From: Nitrospirota bacterium
GTDB lineage: Bacteria > Nitrospirota > UBA9217
Assembly: GCA_020052615.1 (NCBI GenBank)
Contig: JAGVOT010000054.1
Span: forward strand, 1 to 64,000
Length of the DNA: 64,000 nucleotides
Reading direction: 5' to 3'
The translations under genes and the position numbers were made by a program. Of the stretch, positions 27,790 through 36,438 are shown in pieces (within the stretch, counting starts at the first letter, position 1; every line of letters begins with the position of its first letter). Below the pieces are notes generated by a model, which saw nothing but the letters and a program-made list of their open reading frames with translations, was not told the DNA's origin and searched no databases.

Positions 27790-28782
27790 ATGAAAGCCTT
27801 CGTCACCGGCGGTACGGGATTTATCGGCAGTCATGTCGTCGATCTCCTCCTGGAGAACGGCCATTCCGTCAGGCTCCTGTCGCGCCGGACGGATGTTCCC
27901 GTCCCCTGGAAGGGCAGGGACATTTCGGTCGCGCCGGGTGACCTCCGGGACCCCGGGCAGGTGGTCGAAGCCATGCAGGGCACGGACGTGGTGTTTCATA
28001 TCGGCGAGGTCAGAAGCACGACGGCGGGCAATGCCGTGCTGAACGCCGGCCTGGTGGAGCGCATGGTCATGGCCTTGAAGCCGCTCGGCGTGAAGCGGAT
28101 GGTCTTTGTAAGCTCTCTCTCGGTGGCCGGCATTCCTGTGGCGATCCCGGCGACCGAGGACACGCCGGCCGGCCAGGTCCTTCGCGACCAGTACACGGAG
28201 TATAAACGGAAAGCCGAGGAGATCATTCGTCATGCTCCCGCAGGAGTCGAGCATGCCATCGTGCGGCCGGGCATTGTGTACGGCCCTCGTTCGCGACACC
28301 TGGGCGGGCTGGTCCAAACCATCAGACGGTTAGGGCCGGTCGGTCTGCCGTTCATCGGCCCGGGAACGAACCTCATGCCGCTCATCCACGTGCAGGACCT
28401 CGCCCGGGCCATATTCCTTGCGGGTACCGTTCCGGGCGCTGCCGATCAGACAATGAACATCACCGACGGCGAGCGGCGCGCCTGGCTCGATTTTTTTACG
28501 GCCATTGCCGAAGCAAATGGCAGGCGGTTCCGGATCATACCCGTTCACCCTGCCCTGGCAAGACTTCCGGCCCTGTTCTTCGATCTGTTCACCGGGATCT
28601 TCGGACAGTCTCTTGACCTCCCGTCCTATGTTTCCTATATTTCCCGGGATGTCCACTTCGACAACGGCAGGGCGAGGTCCCTCCTCGGTTGGGAGGTCGA
28701 ATGCCGGGACCTGCGCGATGCCGTGCGCGACATGGCGGCGTGGTATGCGAAGAAAAAGGAGCAGGGTCATGGATACGCTTGA
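27790..28782 (+). CDS. NAD(P)-dependent epimerase/dehydratase (3beta-HSD-like)
   Basis: 330-residue extended SDR. The Rossmann motif VTGGTGFIGSHVVDLL is at the N-terminus, the active-site YTEYK (YxxxK) near residue 137, followed by IVRPGIVYGP. Substrate-domain features such as LMPLIHVQDLARAI match sugar-nucleotide or steroid/hopanoid-type dehydratases. GGGGAGG precedes ATG 27790. No sugar or lipid operon surrounds it, so the substrate is open. Confidence 0.85.
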   Translation: MKAFVTGGTGFIGSHVVDLLLENGHSVRLLSRRTDVPVPWKGRDISVAPGDLRDPGQVVEAMQGTDVVFHIGEVRSTTAGNAVLNAGLVERMVMALKPLGVKRMVFVSSLSVAGIPVAIPATEDTPAGQVLRDQYTEYKRKAEEIIRHAPAGVEHAIVRPGIVYGPRSRHLGGLVQTIRRLGPVGLPFIGPGTNLMPLIHVQDLARAIFLAGTVPGAADQTMNITDGERRAWLDFFTAIAEANGRRFRIIPVHPALARLPALFFDLFTGIFGQSLDLPSYVSYISRDVHFDNGRARSLLGWEVECRDLRDAVRDMAAWYAKKKEQGHGYA

Positions 28783-28951
28783 CGCGATACTGGCCAGAAT
28801 GCGAGTCATAGGCGTCTTCAGCAGGCTGCATCATATCTCCTGTCTGTTCTTCCTCCATTTTCCCTCTTGAAATCTGATCAACAGTGTCGTACTATGTCCC
28901 ACGTTTTGCTGTTCATGGCCGCCAGTAACGCCACAGGGGGACGGGACGTTC

Positions 28952-29584
28952 TTGATAAAAACCTTATTTATTGCACTGTTGTCTCTTTCGTCATTTCCGG
29001 CGTTCGCCGCCGACGATGGGATCGAAATCGCCAGTGTCGACCGCAAATTCTATCTCCGGGAACGTGCCGTCCTTGCCCCCGCGGTGCGCGAAAAGCGCGA
29101 GCTCTACGAGGTCACCGGGTGCGGGGAAAGTGAACTTCGCGACCAGATGACCCGGCAGGGTACGGCGTGGAGCGACGGCAAGAAATACGATTCCGTGACC
29201 AGGTGGCGCGTGACGTGGGACTACGGGCACGACAGGTCATTGCAGTCCTGCAGTGCCGAGGCATTCCAGGCAACCGCGGAGATAACGATCCGCTATCCCA
29301 AGTGGGTCGGGAGAGACAACGCCCCCCAGGAGCTTGCGGACAAATGGGAAGGATATATAGCGAGTCTCATCGTCCATGAGGAGGGGCATCGCGACATGGT
29401 GTTGGAAGCGGTCGAGGATGTTACCCGCGCGGTCGCCCAGCTGCCTGCCGCACCGACCTGTGCTGAACTCGACCGGCAGGTCCGGTCCCTCTGTCATGAA
29501 CGGATGGCGAAGCTGAACGCCGATGCGAAGGAGTACGACATTGAGACCCTCCACGGCGCAGAGCAGGGCGCTGTATTCCCGTGA
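28952..29584 (+). CDS. DUF922 secreted putative Zn-protease
   Basis: 210-residue exported protein. Signal peptide MIKTLFIALLSLSSFPAFA, then a DUF922 domain whose helix IVHEEGHRDMV contains HExGH (His142, Glu143, His146), a metzincin-like zinc motif. The domain's WRVTWDY strand and the C-terminal CAELDRQVRSLCHE Cys pair fit the family. It starts at TTG 28952. A terminator follows 44 bp downstream. Proteolytic activity is predicted, not demonstrated, for the family. Confidence 0.82.
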   Translation: MIKTLFIALLSLSSFPAFAADDGIEIASVDRKFYLRERAVLAPAVREKRELYEVTGCGESELRDQMTRQGTAWSDGKKYDSVTRWRVTWDYGHDRSLQSCSAEAFQATAEITIRYPKWVGRDNAPQELADKWEGYIASLIVHEEGHRDMVLEAVEDVTRAVAQLPAAPTCAELDRQVRSLCHERMAKLNADAKEYDIETLHGAEQGAVFP

Positions 29585-29627
29585 TCGATGTGCTTCGCTG
29601 ATACTGCAGGGTTCGCTCGAAACACAG

Positions 29628-29660
29628 AAGGCCGGTCAATTCCTGACCGGCCTTTTCTTG
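29628..29660 (+). terminator. Intrinsic terminator of the DUF922 gene
   Basis: AAGGCCGGTCA, loop ATTCC, TGACCGGCCTT, then TTCTTGTT: a perfect 11-bp stem with a T-rich tail. Confidence 0.85.
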
Positions 29661-29685
29661 TTCCGGAACACGCCCCATGACGGGC

Positions 29686-29721
29686 CGAAAAACAAAAAGC
29701 AGACCGGATATCGGTCTGCTT
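29686..29721 (-). terminator. Intrinsic terminator of the 29795 minus-strand gene
   Basis: On the minus strand AAGCAGACCG, loop ATATC, CGGTCTGCTT is followed by TTTGTTTTTC. It closely resembles the terminator of the paralogous gene at 30488. Confidence 0.85.
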
Positions 29722-29794
29722 AATGGTCAGGTGACGAATTGCCCGCGCTGCTGAGCAGCCCCAGCTCATCGTCTCGTGAGGGAAGAGCCAGCGG

Positions 29795-30208
29795 CTACTC
29801 TATTAAATCCTTAGGGGCGAGCAGATTGTCCCAGATCCTGGTGTTCTCGTCCTCTCGTACCATGCCGCCGGCAGCAACGCCTTCAGCGCTCTTCTCCGCA
29901 AGCATCGGCTTGACGACAAATTCGTCATTGTAGAGTGCGGTGCCGCTGTCTACCCGCAAATCCTGCTCGATCGGGATGAGGGTGCTGTAATCCTTCTTGG
30001 CCGTCGGGGAAATCACATCCTCGGGTCTGTACAAAAGATCCCCAACGAACCGCTTCGGGTGCGAGTGCCCCGGCGCTACCTCTTCAAGGTACATCAGTGT
30101 TCCCGTGTCCTTGCTCTCCCATGTTATGGGTTCCAGCGTGTCAGCGAGGACCACTCCGACGGCGAAAACGAACAGCATTGCTACTGCTATGGTAACGATC
30201 TTCTTCAT
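29795..30208 (-). CDS. Small secreted protein, paralog A
   Basis: 137-residue protein with a signal peptide (KKIVTIAVAMLFVFAVGVVLA, cleavage before DTLEP). The mature part ends with GTALYNDEFVV, then GVAAGGMVREDENTRIWDNLL. The same C-terminal pattern occurs in the gene at 30553. It starts at ATG 30208 behind AGAGGTGA. It has its own promoter and terminator. I do not recognise the family; a periplasmic or outer-surface role is inferred from the signal peptide. Confidence 0.7.
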   Translation of the reverse strand: MKKIVTIAVAMLFVFAVGVVLADTLEPITWESKDTGTLMYLEEVAPGHSHPKRFVGDLLYRPEDVISPTAKKDYSTLIPIEQDLRVDSGTALYNDEFVVKPMLAEKSAEGVAAGGMVREDENTRIWDNLLAPKDLIE

Positions 30209-30287
30209 ACAAATCACCTCTTTTCCGAGCTACATCGTTATGGCACTATCGCCTCCTTTCCTAACTATAGATTTATAGCATATTACA

Positions 30288-30315
30288 AGTTTAGCACTCG
30301 CCGGGCTCTTGTCAA
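30288..30315 (-). promoter_or_regulatory. Promoter of secreted protein A
   Basis: On the minus strand TTGACA (30315-30310), 16 bp, TAAACT (30293-30288), about 80 bp upstream of the start codon. Confidence 0.6.
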
Positions 30316-30487
30316 GGACGATCCCGGGAAAGGGCCATTTCGGGAAAAGTTCCTGGCGGTACCATAGGTGGTATGCTCATTCTAGGCATTCTGGGCCGGA
30401 TAAGCTGGAAAGCAGCCATGGCGCGGATGCTCCAGAACCGGAAATGCAGCTCAGAACGCCCTGTCCAGGTGTCGGCGCATGGAGTCG

Positions 30488-30519
30488 AAAAAAAAAGCAG
30501 GCCGGATATCCGGCCTGCT
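30488..30519 (-). terminator. Intrinsic terminator of secreted protein B
   Basis: A perfect palindrome AGCAGGCCGGAT-ATCCGGCCTGCT (30496-30519), followed on the minus strand by at least eight T. Confidence 0.9.
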
Positions 30520-30552
30520 CGCTGATCAACAGGGGACTTGTTGCGGGAATTG

Positions 30553-30900
30553 TTACTCCGATAAACCGGTTGGTTTGAGAAGTTCGTCCCAGATCCTGGC
30601 GTTCTCATCATCCTTTGCCATGCCGCCTGCCGCCGCACCTACGGAACCGGAATCTGCCACCATTTCATCCTTCATCACGTGTGCTTTGTACAGAGCTGTT
30701 CCTGTTTCCACCTGATAGTCAGAAGATTTGTAGTTGCTTGTGAAATCCCTGGCAGGAATCGCGGTGTCGATCGGGAACGCACCGAGAAACACTTCCCTCC
30801 CTGCTTCATCCTTCACTGCGATCGGGAACTCATCCGCATAGGCCAGCCCGAAAGCGAGCGTCACGATCATTACTGCTGCTATTGTCATAAGGGTCTTCAT
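30553..30900 (-). CDS. Small secreted protein, paralog B
   Basis: 115-residue protein with a signal peptide (KTLMTIAAVMIVTLAFGLAYA, cleavage before DEFPI). Its C-terminus, GTALYKAHVMKDEMV then GAAAGGMAKDDENARIWDEL, is clearly homologous to the gene at 29795, while the middle regions diverge. It starts at ATG 30900 with the same AGAGGTGAT ribosome-binding site. The pair probably arose by tandem duplication including promoter, leader and terminator. Function unknown. Confidence 0.7.
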   Translation of the reverse strand: MKTLMTIAAVMIVTLAFGLAYADEFPIAVKDEAGREVFLGAFPIDTAIPARDFTSNYKSSDYQVETGTALYKAHVMKDEMVADSGSVGAAAGGMAKDDENARIWDELLKPTGLSE

Positions 30901-30941
30901 AGAGATCACCTCTTTCGCGAACTGCATTACTTCTTGTTTCA

Positions 30942-30969
30942 AATATAGCACCGGTCTGGTGATTGTCAA
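30942..30969 (-). promoter_or_regulatory. Promoter of secreted protein B
   Basis: On the minus strand TTGACA (30969-30964), 16 bp, TATATT (30947-30942). Same spacing as the paralog's promoter. Confidence 0.7.
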
Positions 30970-31101
30970 GAAGATTCGCAACAACTAAACAATGAGGGGA
31001 ATTATGTTACGAATAGTAATAGATTGCTATGCTTGCCATACCGCCGTGAAGGGGTACGCGGTCCAGCCAGCGAGGATAGTGATGGAAAAAGGGGAAGATC
31101 G

Positions 31102-33738
31102 TCATGCCGGGCTTGTTCGCCGCACAAAGAACTTCCGCGCCTCCTCCGCCAAAAGAAGGAAGACAGCGAAGGGGATGAGGGCGAGCCACAGGGTGAGGGG
31201 GAGCGGAGCCGTGCCGAAGAGGGCATGACCCCAGGGATGGTAGACAATGAAGAACTGGAGCAGCAGTTCGACGGCCACGCCGAGGAATATCAGCTTGTTC
31301 GTGGTCCATCCGATGGTGAAGATCGACTCCCGGAGGGAGCGGCAGGCGAAGACATTGGCCACCTGGCAGACGATAATGGCCGTGAGGCAGGCCGTGGTCG
31401 CCTGGAGATAGAGCGGATCGGTAAGCGCCAGCGCCTGACCCCAGGTCCAGCCGCCCTTCGCCAGGACCCAGAAAAAGCCGAACATGCAGGCAGCGGCCTC
31501 GATGCAACCGAGAAAGACGTACGCCCGCGAGATGACCGGAAGGCCGATGAGCCGTTCCGCCGGATCGCGCGGAGGGAGCTTCATCACGCCGGGCGTGGGC
31601 CTTTCCGAGCCCAGGGCCAGGGCCGGCAGCATGTCGGTCCCGAGGTCGACGGCAAGGATCTGCATGATCGTGAGCGGCAGCGGGATCCGGAACAGGATGT
31701 AGGCAAGGTAGGGGACCGCCTCGGGGATGTTGGACGCGAAAATGTAGGTGATGAATTTCCTGATGTTCTCGTACACCGTGCGGCCCTCCTCCACGGCATT
31801 GATGATGGTGGCGAAGTTGTCGTCCAGGAGGATCATGTCGGCGGACTCCTTGGCCACGTCCGTGCCCGTGATGCCCATGGCGATGCCGATGTCGGCGCGC
31901 TTCAGGGCCGGGGCGTCGTTCACGCCGTCGCCGGTCACGGCCACGCGCTCTCCCTGGTCCTTGAGCGCGCTCACCACCCGGAGCTTGTACTTGGGCGTCA
32001 TGCGGGTGAAGAGCACCTCGGGCCTTGCCAGAACGCTGCGCAGGCCCGCGTCGGAAAGCTTCGCGAAGTCGGCGCCTTCGACCACCACGGGTTCGGCCGC
32101 AACAAGCCCGATCTCCCGGGCGACGGAAACGGCGGTCCTCGACGCGTCGCCGGTGATCATGATGATGCGGATGCCGGCCTCGCGGCACTTCCGGAGCGCT
32201 TCGGGAACCTCGGGCCGCGGCGGGTCCTCGAGGCCGATGAAGCCGGCGAAGGTCAGTTCCCGCTCGGCATCGCCAGCGGTCGATACGTCCTCTCCGGCCG
32301 GGACCTCCCGTTCGGCGAAGGCAAGGACCCGGAGCCCCTTGTCCATGAGACGGCGGAACAGGTCGGATGCCTCGCCTATCAGGCCGTCATCGAAGGCGAC
32401 CTTCGTGCCGTCCCGGTAACAATTCGTGCAGACCGACAGGACGCTCTCCGGCGCGCCCTTGGTCAGCACGAAGGTCCCGCCGCCCAGCCTGGTCAATGTG
32501 CTCATGCGTTTGCGCTCGGAGTCGAAGGGGAACTCGCGGAGCCGGCCGCCCGGGCTGCGTTTCAGCACATCCCGGGCCTTGCTGTACAGGGCGACCTCCG
32601 TCGGTTCGCCTTTGAGCGCTCCGCCGTTCTCTTTCGTGTTGTTGCAGTGCAGCGCCACGGTAAAGATCCGGTCTCTCCCTTCGTCGCTCCTCGCGCAGAG
32701 TGAGACCGCCTCCTTCACCTCCATGCGGTTCTGCGTGAGCGTGCCGGTCTTGTCGGTGCAGATGACCGAGACCGAACCGAGCGTCTCGACGGAGGTGAGC
32801 GTCTTGATCAGGGCGTTGCGCTTCGCCATGCGCTGGCTGCCCATGGCAAGGGCGAGGGTGACCGTGGGCAGCATGCCCTCGGGAATGAGGGCGACCGTGA
32901 TGCCCACGGCGAAGATGAAATTGTCCCAGAAGCTCCTGCCGATGACAAAACCCAGGGCGAAGAAGAATATCCCCACCACCCCGGCGATGGCCGCCACGAG
33001 CCGCGTGGCCTTGATGATCTCCTTCTGGAGGGGCGAGAGCCCGGGTGTTACCGCGCCAGTGAGCTGGGCGATCCTGCCGAACTCCGTCCGCATGCCCGTG
33101 GCATAGACGACGCCTGTGCCGTTGCCGCTCACCACCGTGGTGCCGGCGAAGGCGATATTGGAGCTGTTGATGGGGTCGCCCGGGACCGGCTTCGTGTCGC
33201 GCGGCGCAGGCTCCGATTCGCCGGTGAGCGAGGCATTGTTCGCCCGGAGCCCGTTGGCCTCCACGAGCCTGAGGTCAGCCGGGACCTTGTCCCCCTCGGC
33301 GATCAGGATGATGTCGCCCGGGACCACGTCCTCGGCCGGCATCTCGCGCTCCCGGCCGCCGCGCCGGACAGTGACCTTGAAGGGCAGAAGTTTCTTGAGC
33401 GCTTCGAGGGCCTTCTCGGCCCGGTATTCCTGGATGAAGGTGAAGACGGCGTTGATCACGATCACGCCGACGATGGCAAGGCCCAGGGTGAGCATGCCCT
33501 CGCCGGGCTGGAAATATTCCGACAGGAACGAGAGTGCCGCGGCTATCCAGAGGATCACGGCGAGGAAGTGGGTGAACTGCCCGAGGAACCGGAGCGGGAG
33601 GGGTCGCTTTCGCGCCGCCTTGATGGCATTGGGTCCGAACTCGGCAAGGCGCCGGCCGGCCTCTTCCGCCGACAGGCCCTGGCTGGAGGTGACGAGGGAG
33701 CGAAAGACATCTTCCCGGGTGAGCTCGTTGATCTTCAT
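31102..33738 (-). CDS. P-type cation-transporting ATPase (P2 type)
   Basis: 878-residue ion pump. In order: N-terminal cation-ATPase domain, actuator motif TGESEP, TM4 IPEGMLPTVTLA, phosphorylated Asp329 in ICTDKTGTLTQNRM, nucleotide-binding KGAPE, hinge TGDGVNDAPALKRADIG, and a C-terminal six-helix block with NIPEAVPYLAY and DLGTDMLPALALG. NNASLTGESEP and the IPLPLTIMQILAVDLGTDM stretch resemble Na+/K+-type (P2C) pumps more than SERCA. Ion specificity is not certain. It lies 46 bp downstream of a tandem universal stress protein gene on the same strand. Confidence 0.9.
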   Translation of the reverse strand: MKINELTREDVFRSLVTSSQGLSAEEAGRRLAEFGPNAIKAARKRPLPLRFLGQFTHFLAVILWIAAALSFLSEYFQPGEGMLTLGLAIVGVIVINAVFTFIQEYRAEKALEALKKLLPFKVTVRRGGREREMPAEDVVPGDIILIAEGDKVPADLRLVEANGLRANNASLTGESEPAPRDTKPVPGDPINSSNIAFAGTTVVSGNGTGVVYATGMRTEFGRIAQLTGAVTPGLSPLQKEIIKATRLVAAIAGVVGIFFFALGFVIGRSFWDNFIFAVGITVALIPEGMLPTVTLALAMGSQRMAKRNALIKTLTSVETLGSVSVICTDKTGTLTQNRMEVKEAVSLCARSDEGRDRIFTVALHCNNTKENGGALKGEPTEVALYSKARDVLKRSPGGRLREFPFDSERKRMSTLTRLGGGTFVLTKGAPESVLSVCTNCYRDGTKVAFDDGLIGEASDLFRRLMDKGLRVLAFAEREVPAGEDVSTAGDAERELTFAGFIGLEDPPRPEVPEALRKCREAGIRIIMITGDASRTAVSVAREIGLVAAEPVVVEGADFAKLSDAGLRSVLARPEVLFTRMTPKYKLRVVSALKDQGERVAVTGDGVNDAPALKRADIGIAMGITGTDVAKESADMILLDDNFATIINAVEEGRTVYENIRKFITYIFASNIPEAVPYLAYILFRIPLPLTIMQILAVDLGTDMLPALALGSERPTPGVMKLPPRDPAERLIGLPVISRAYVFLGCIEAAACMFGFFWVLAKGGWTWGQALALTDPLYLQATTACLTAIIVCQVANVFACRSLRESIFTIGWTTNKLIFLGVAVELLLQFFIVYHPWGHALFGTAPLPLTLWLALIPFAVFLLLAEEARKFFVRRTSPA

Positions 33739-33784
33739 GGATTTAGATAAGCCGAATCAGCCACGGAGGCGCGGAGGCGCGGCT

Positions 33785-34621
33785 TCATTTTCCCGGTTTC
33801 AGGATGATGAGGTTGCAGGGCGTATCCCGCAGGACCTCCTCCACCGGCGCCCGGCGCAGGAGTTGATCGATGACGCCGCGTCCGCTGGCGCCCATGATGA
33901 TGAGGTCCCGCCGGCGGGACGCCGCCTCAACGGCGATGTTCCTGCCCGCCTTGCCCGGCAACAGCCGCTTCTCGTGCTCAACGCCGAAGCTGTCGAGATG
34001 GCTAATGAAGCGGGACATGTCGGGCGGGACCTTCTCCTCCCATTCCACGGGGGTGAGGTGCGTCTCGCCGTGGAAGAACCTTGTGACGGGTTTTGTTACG
34101 TGAAAGAGATGGACCTTGGCCTCGAAGGCCTTGGCCAGCAGGGCGGTGAACTCGGCGCGCTCGGGGATGCTGTCGATCCGGTCCTTGACGGCGACAAGGA
34201 TCTCCCGGGGATGGATCCTGCCCATGTGGACGACGCGGACCAGCGCCACGGAGCACGAGAGGCCGGGCAGGAGCCTCCGCGCGGTCGTTCCTCCTTTGAT
34301 GAGGCGGTGCTTCACGTCCTCCCGCCGGGTGGCGGTGAAGACGAGGTCGATGCCCTCGGCGAGGACGATTGCGCGGATCCTTTCGATAGGATCGCCGGTC
34401 TCGAACCGGCAGTCGGCCTCGATGCCCAACTCCCGCGCCGTGTGCTGGAGCCGCCTGGCGGTCTCCCGGGCGATCTCGAAGGAGCTCTCCGTCTGTCCGG
34501 GCTCGCGGACGGAACACAGAATAAGCTTTGCCCCGGCCGCCCGCGCGAGATGTTTTGCATAGCGGCCCGCCACCTCGGAGTTCACGTGTTCGTTCACTGC
34601 GGACAGGATCTTTCGATACAT
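33785..34621 (-). CDS. Tandem-domain universal stress protein
   Basis: 278 residues forming two UspA-like domains (1-140 and 142-278). The second ends with the nucleotide-binding pattern MGASGRGVIDQLLRRAPVEEVL, close to the G2xG9xG(S/T) motif; the first has a diverged version around RREDVKHRLIKGGTTARRLL. It is probably cytoplasmic, binding ATP under stress. It lies 46 bp upstream of the P-type ATPase gene, so co-transcription and a role in tuning that pump are plausible. Confidence 0.85.
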   Translation of the reverse strand: MYRKILSAVNEHVNSEVAGRYAKHLARAAGAKLILCSVREPGQTESSFEIARETARRLQHTARELGIEADCRFETGDPIERIRAIVLAEGIDLVFTATRREDVKHRLIKGGTTARRLLPGLSCSVALVRVVHMGRIHPREILVAVKDRIDSIPERAEFTALLAKAFEAKVHLFHVTKPVTRFFHGETHLTPVEWEEKVPPDMSRFISHLDSFGVEHEKRLLPGKAGRNIAVEAASRRRDLIIMGASGRGVIDQLLRRAPVEEVLRDTPCNLIILKPGK

Positions 34622-34784
34622 GAATCAAGCATAGCATCGGAACGCCTATTGCGCAACGCGGGAAACCTCATGGCGAATAGCCCAGGACCGAGATGCGTAT
34701 CGGGGCATAAGCTGCAGGGAGGTGGCCGTTCAGGTCAGGGGGAGTGATCGCCGGAGAAAGGCAGAGAAGGTCCGGGCAGCCAGG

Positions 34785-35252
34785 TCATTTACCGTTGCCG
34801 CTGCCGTTTCCGTTGTTATTGCGGATCCGCTTCGTTGCGAACATGAAATCAACATAACCGAAGATCTGTGTTTTCGTCTCGTCGGAGACCTGCCGGAGCT
34901 TTCTGATCAACTGGATCTCCGCGGGGGTCATGATCCTCTCGAGATATTCGCACTGTTCGTGGGAAAGGGGGAATTTCCGCTGTCCATTAACGTTAGTTGA
35001 CGCCGTGGGGGCAAGGAAAAAACCCTTTACCTCTGTGGGGACCTTCTCCTGGTGGGCGGACAGGATCAGGTGCGGCGCGCTGATGTCCAGCTTTTTCGCG
35101 ATCATGCCGAGGGTCTTGTCCTTGGGGAGATGCCCCTTGTTCAGGATAACGCGCAGGAGTTCGGAACTTATCCCGAGCACCTCGGACGCATCCTTCAGGC
35201 TCCGCAGGCCCTTTTTTTCCAGGGCATCCTTGATCGTATCGGAGATGTTCAC
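34785..35252 (-). CDS. HTH (XRE-like) DNA-binding protein
   Basis: 155 residues from a GTG at 35252 that follows AGGAGAAAGG. The N-terminal helix-turn-helix reads SLKDASEVLGISSELLRVILN, then KDKTLGMIAKKLDISAPHL, like XRE/Cro repressors. The C-terminal half contains RIMTPAEIQLIRKLRQVSDET and ends in a low-complexity Asn/Gly tail. An ATG at 35291 would add 13 residues. It may control neighbouring genes, but its target is unknown. Confidence 0.7.
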   Translation of the reverse strand: MNISDTIKDALEKKGLRSLKDASEVLGISSELLRVILNKGHLPKDKTLGMIAKKLDISAPHLILSAHQEKVPTEVKGFFLAPTASTNVNGQRKFPLSHEQCEYLERIMTPAEIQLIRKLRQVSDETKTQIFGYVDFMFATKRIRNNNGNGSGNGK

Positions 35253-35568
35253 TAGTTTAGCCTTTCTCCTGATTTCTGTGATGCCGGCCATGCGCCGCCG
35301 CCACGGACCGGGGGAGAGTTCCAGCCTCCATCGATAGACCAAGAATACAACAAATAGCGCATAATGGCAAGAATAAATTGTTGTTCAGTGATATTTTTTT
35401 TGGTATTCCGATCAGTAAGCGAGGGCTTTCCCCGGAGTTGTCGGGGAGCTTTTTACGAAGGGACCGCATTTTTCGGTCCGGGACACATACGGCCGCATGG
35501 TTTCTTCTTTATAAAGGATTCGGGCCGGTGATAGAATGGCGGCACCTGTGGCTGCCGAAGGACGGACA

Positions 35569-35739
35569 TATGATCACGGCTACACGGTCCGGTGGCGGTC
35601 CTCAACGGCCCTGTTGAAGAGGACGGGCTCCTGCACCTGTCACGGCGTGGTGTTTGCCGGCGGCGTGCTCGGCACGGTCAAGCTGCTCGCGGCGCTGGCG
35701 GAACGGGCGATGAGCAGGATCAGACCGAAGAGGGCCTGA
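35569..35739 (+). pseudogene. Fragment of a GMC-type oxidoreductase
   Basis: The frame encodes GYTVRWRSSTALL followed by GVVFAGGVLGTVKLLAAL, which resembles the FAD-domain stretch of bacterial GMC oxidoreductases (VVFAGGVLGT..LL). Sequence before and after does not continue the family, and no start signal is present. It is interpreted as a short remnant. Confidence is limited because only about 50 residues can be compared. Confidence 0.45.
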
Positions 35740-35752
35740 CAGTGGGACAATC

Positions 35753-35840
35753 AAGTACGGAGTGGTAAGTGCGGAGTGGAAGGAAAGATCAGGGGAGTCA
35801 AGTGCGGAGCGGCAAGCGCGGAGTGCGGAGTGGCGAAAGA
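35753..35840. repeat. Degenerate tandem repeat of AGTGCGGAGTGG-like words
   Basis: About seven imperfect copies of a GTGCGGAGTGG-like unit (for example 35756-35765, 35770-35779, 35801-35810, 35815-35831), with GAAAGATCAG recurring twice. It runs up to the stop codon of the 35841 minus-strand gene. Noncoding. Confidence 0.6.
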
Positions 35841-36200
35841 TCAGCGTCCGGCCAGCCAGTCCTTGGCCTCGACAACGTTGTCGAAGGCCGTGAGCTTTCT
35901 TCCGCTGAACCTCATGACGGCGTTAAAGATGATCTGTTTCAGGCCGGTGACGCCGACGACCGCCGACGCCACGACGTAGGGCTTGTTGTGCATGACGAAA
36001 TCCTTCATGGCGTCTGACACCGTGCTGTTGAAGGCGGTGTTCGTCACATCGGTCAGCGTGAACACTGATTGTGGAACCTGCGTCTTGATGGTCGCCTTGG
36101 CCTGCTCGATGACCGCGAGGACCTCGTCGGCCTTGCAGTCCGCGAAGTTCAGGTGCAGGATCTTCTTTCCCTTGTGTTGGATGAACTGTACCCGTTCCAT
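35841..36200 (-). CDS. Conserved hypothetical protein, STAS-like fold possible
   Basis: 119 residues with alternating strands and helices: VQFIQHKGKKILHLNF, then ADEVLAVIEQAKATI, VFTLTDVTNTAFN, PYVVASAVVGVTGLK and KLTAFDNVVEAKDWLAGR at the end. The closing segment resembles SpoIIAA/STAS-like proteins (FDNVVEAKDWL). It starts at ATG 36200 behind GGAGGG. No catalytic motif; role unknown. Confidence 0.65.
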   Translation of the reverse strand: MERVQFIQHKGKKILHLNFADCKADEVLAVIEQAKATIKTQVPQSVFTLTDVTNTAFNSTVSDAMKDFVMHNKPYVVASAVVGVTGLKQIIFNAVMRFSGRKLTAFDNVVEAKDWLAGR

Positions 36201-36438
36201 GGCGGCCCTCCAATTATCAGCAAGTTTATAGCATACTTGTCAGTCTTATTCAAGGCCACTCTGCCGGCGCCGGCAGAAAATTCCTTTGCCAGTTCGATAA
36301 AAAAACCTTATCATTAAAGCTCCCTGCAATCCCGCCCCGGCGGGACAGGGAATCTTCGATCCTCAAGGTAATGATAATTGTATTGTTATCGCTCGCCGAT
36401 CCCGCGGACAACTGCGGGGAATGCGCCCGCTCTTGACC

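Noticed and set aside
31024-32703. 559-codon plus-strand frame opposite the P-type ATPase
   Set aside because: Shadow; the ATPase on the minus strand has every catalytic motif.
36373-36390. GATAA-N8-TTATC inverted repeat as a Fur box upstream of the DUF2156 gene
   Set aside because: Only the outer half-sites fit the Fur consensus and no iron-related gene follows; too weak to call.
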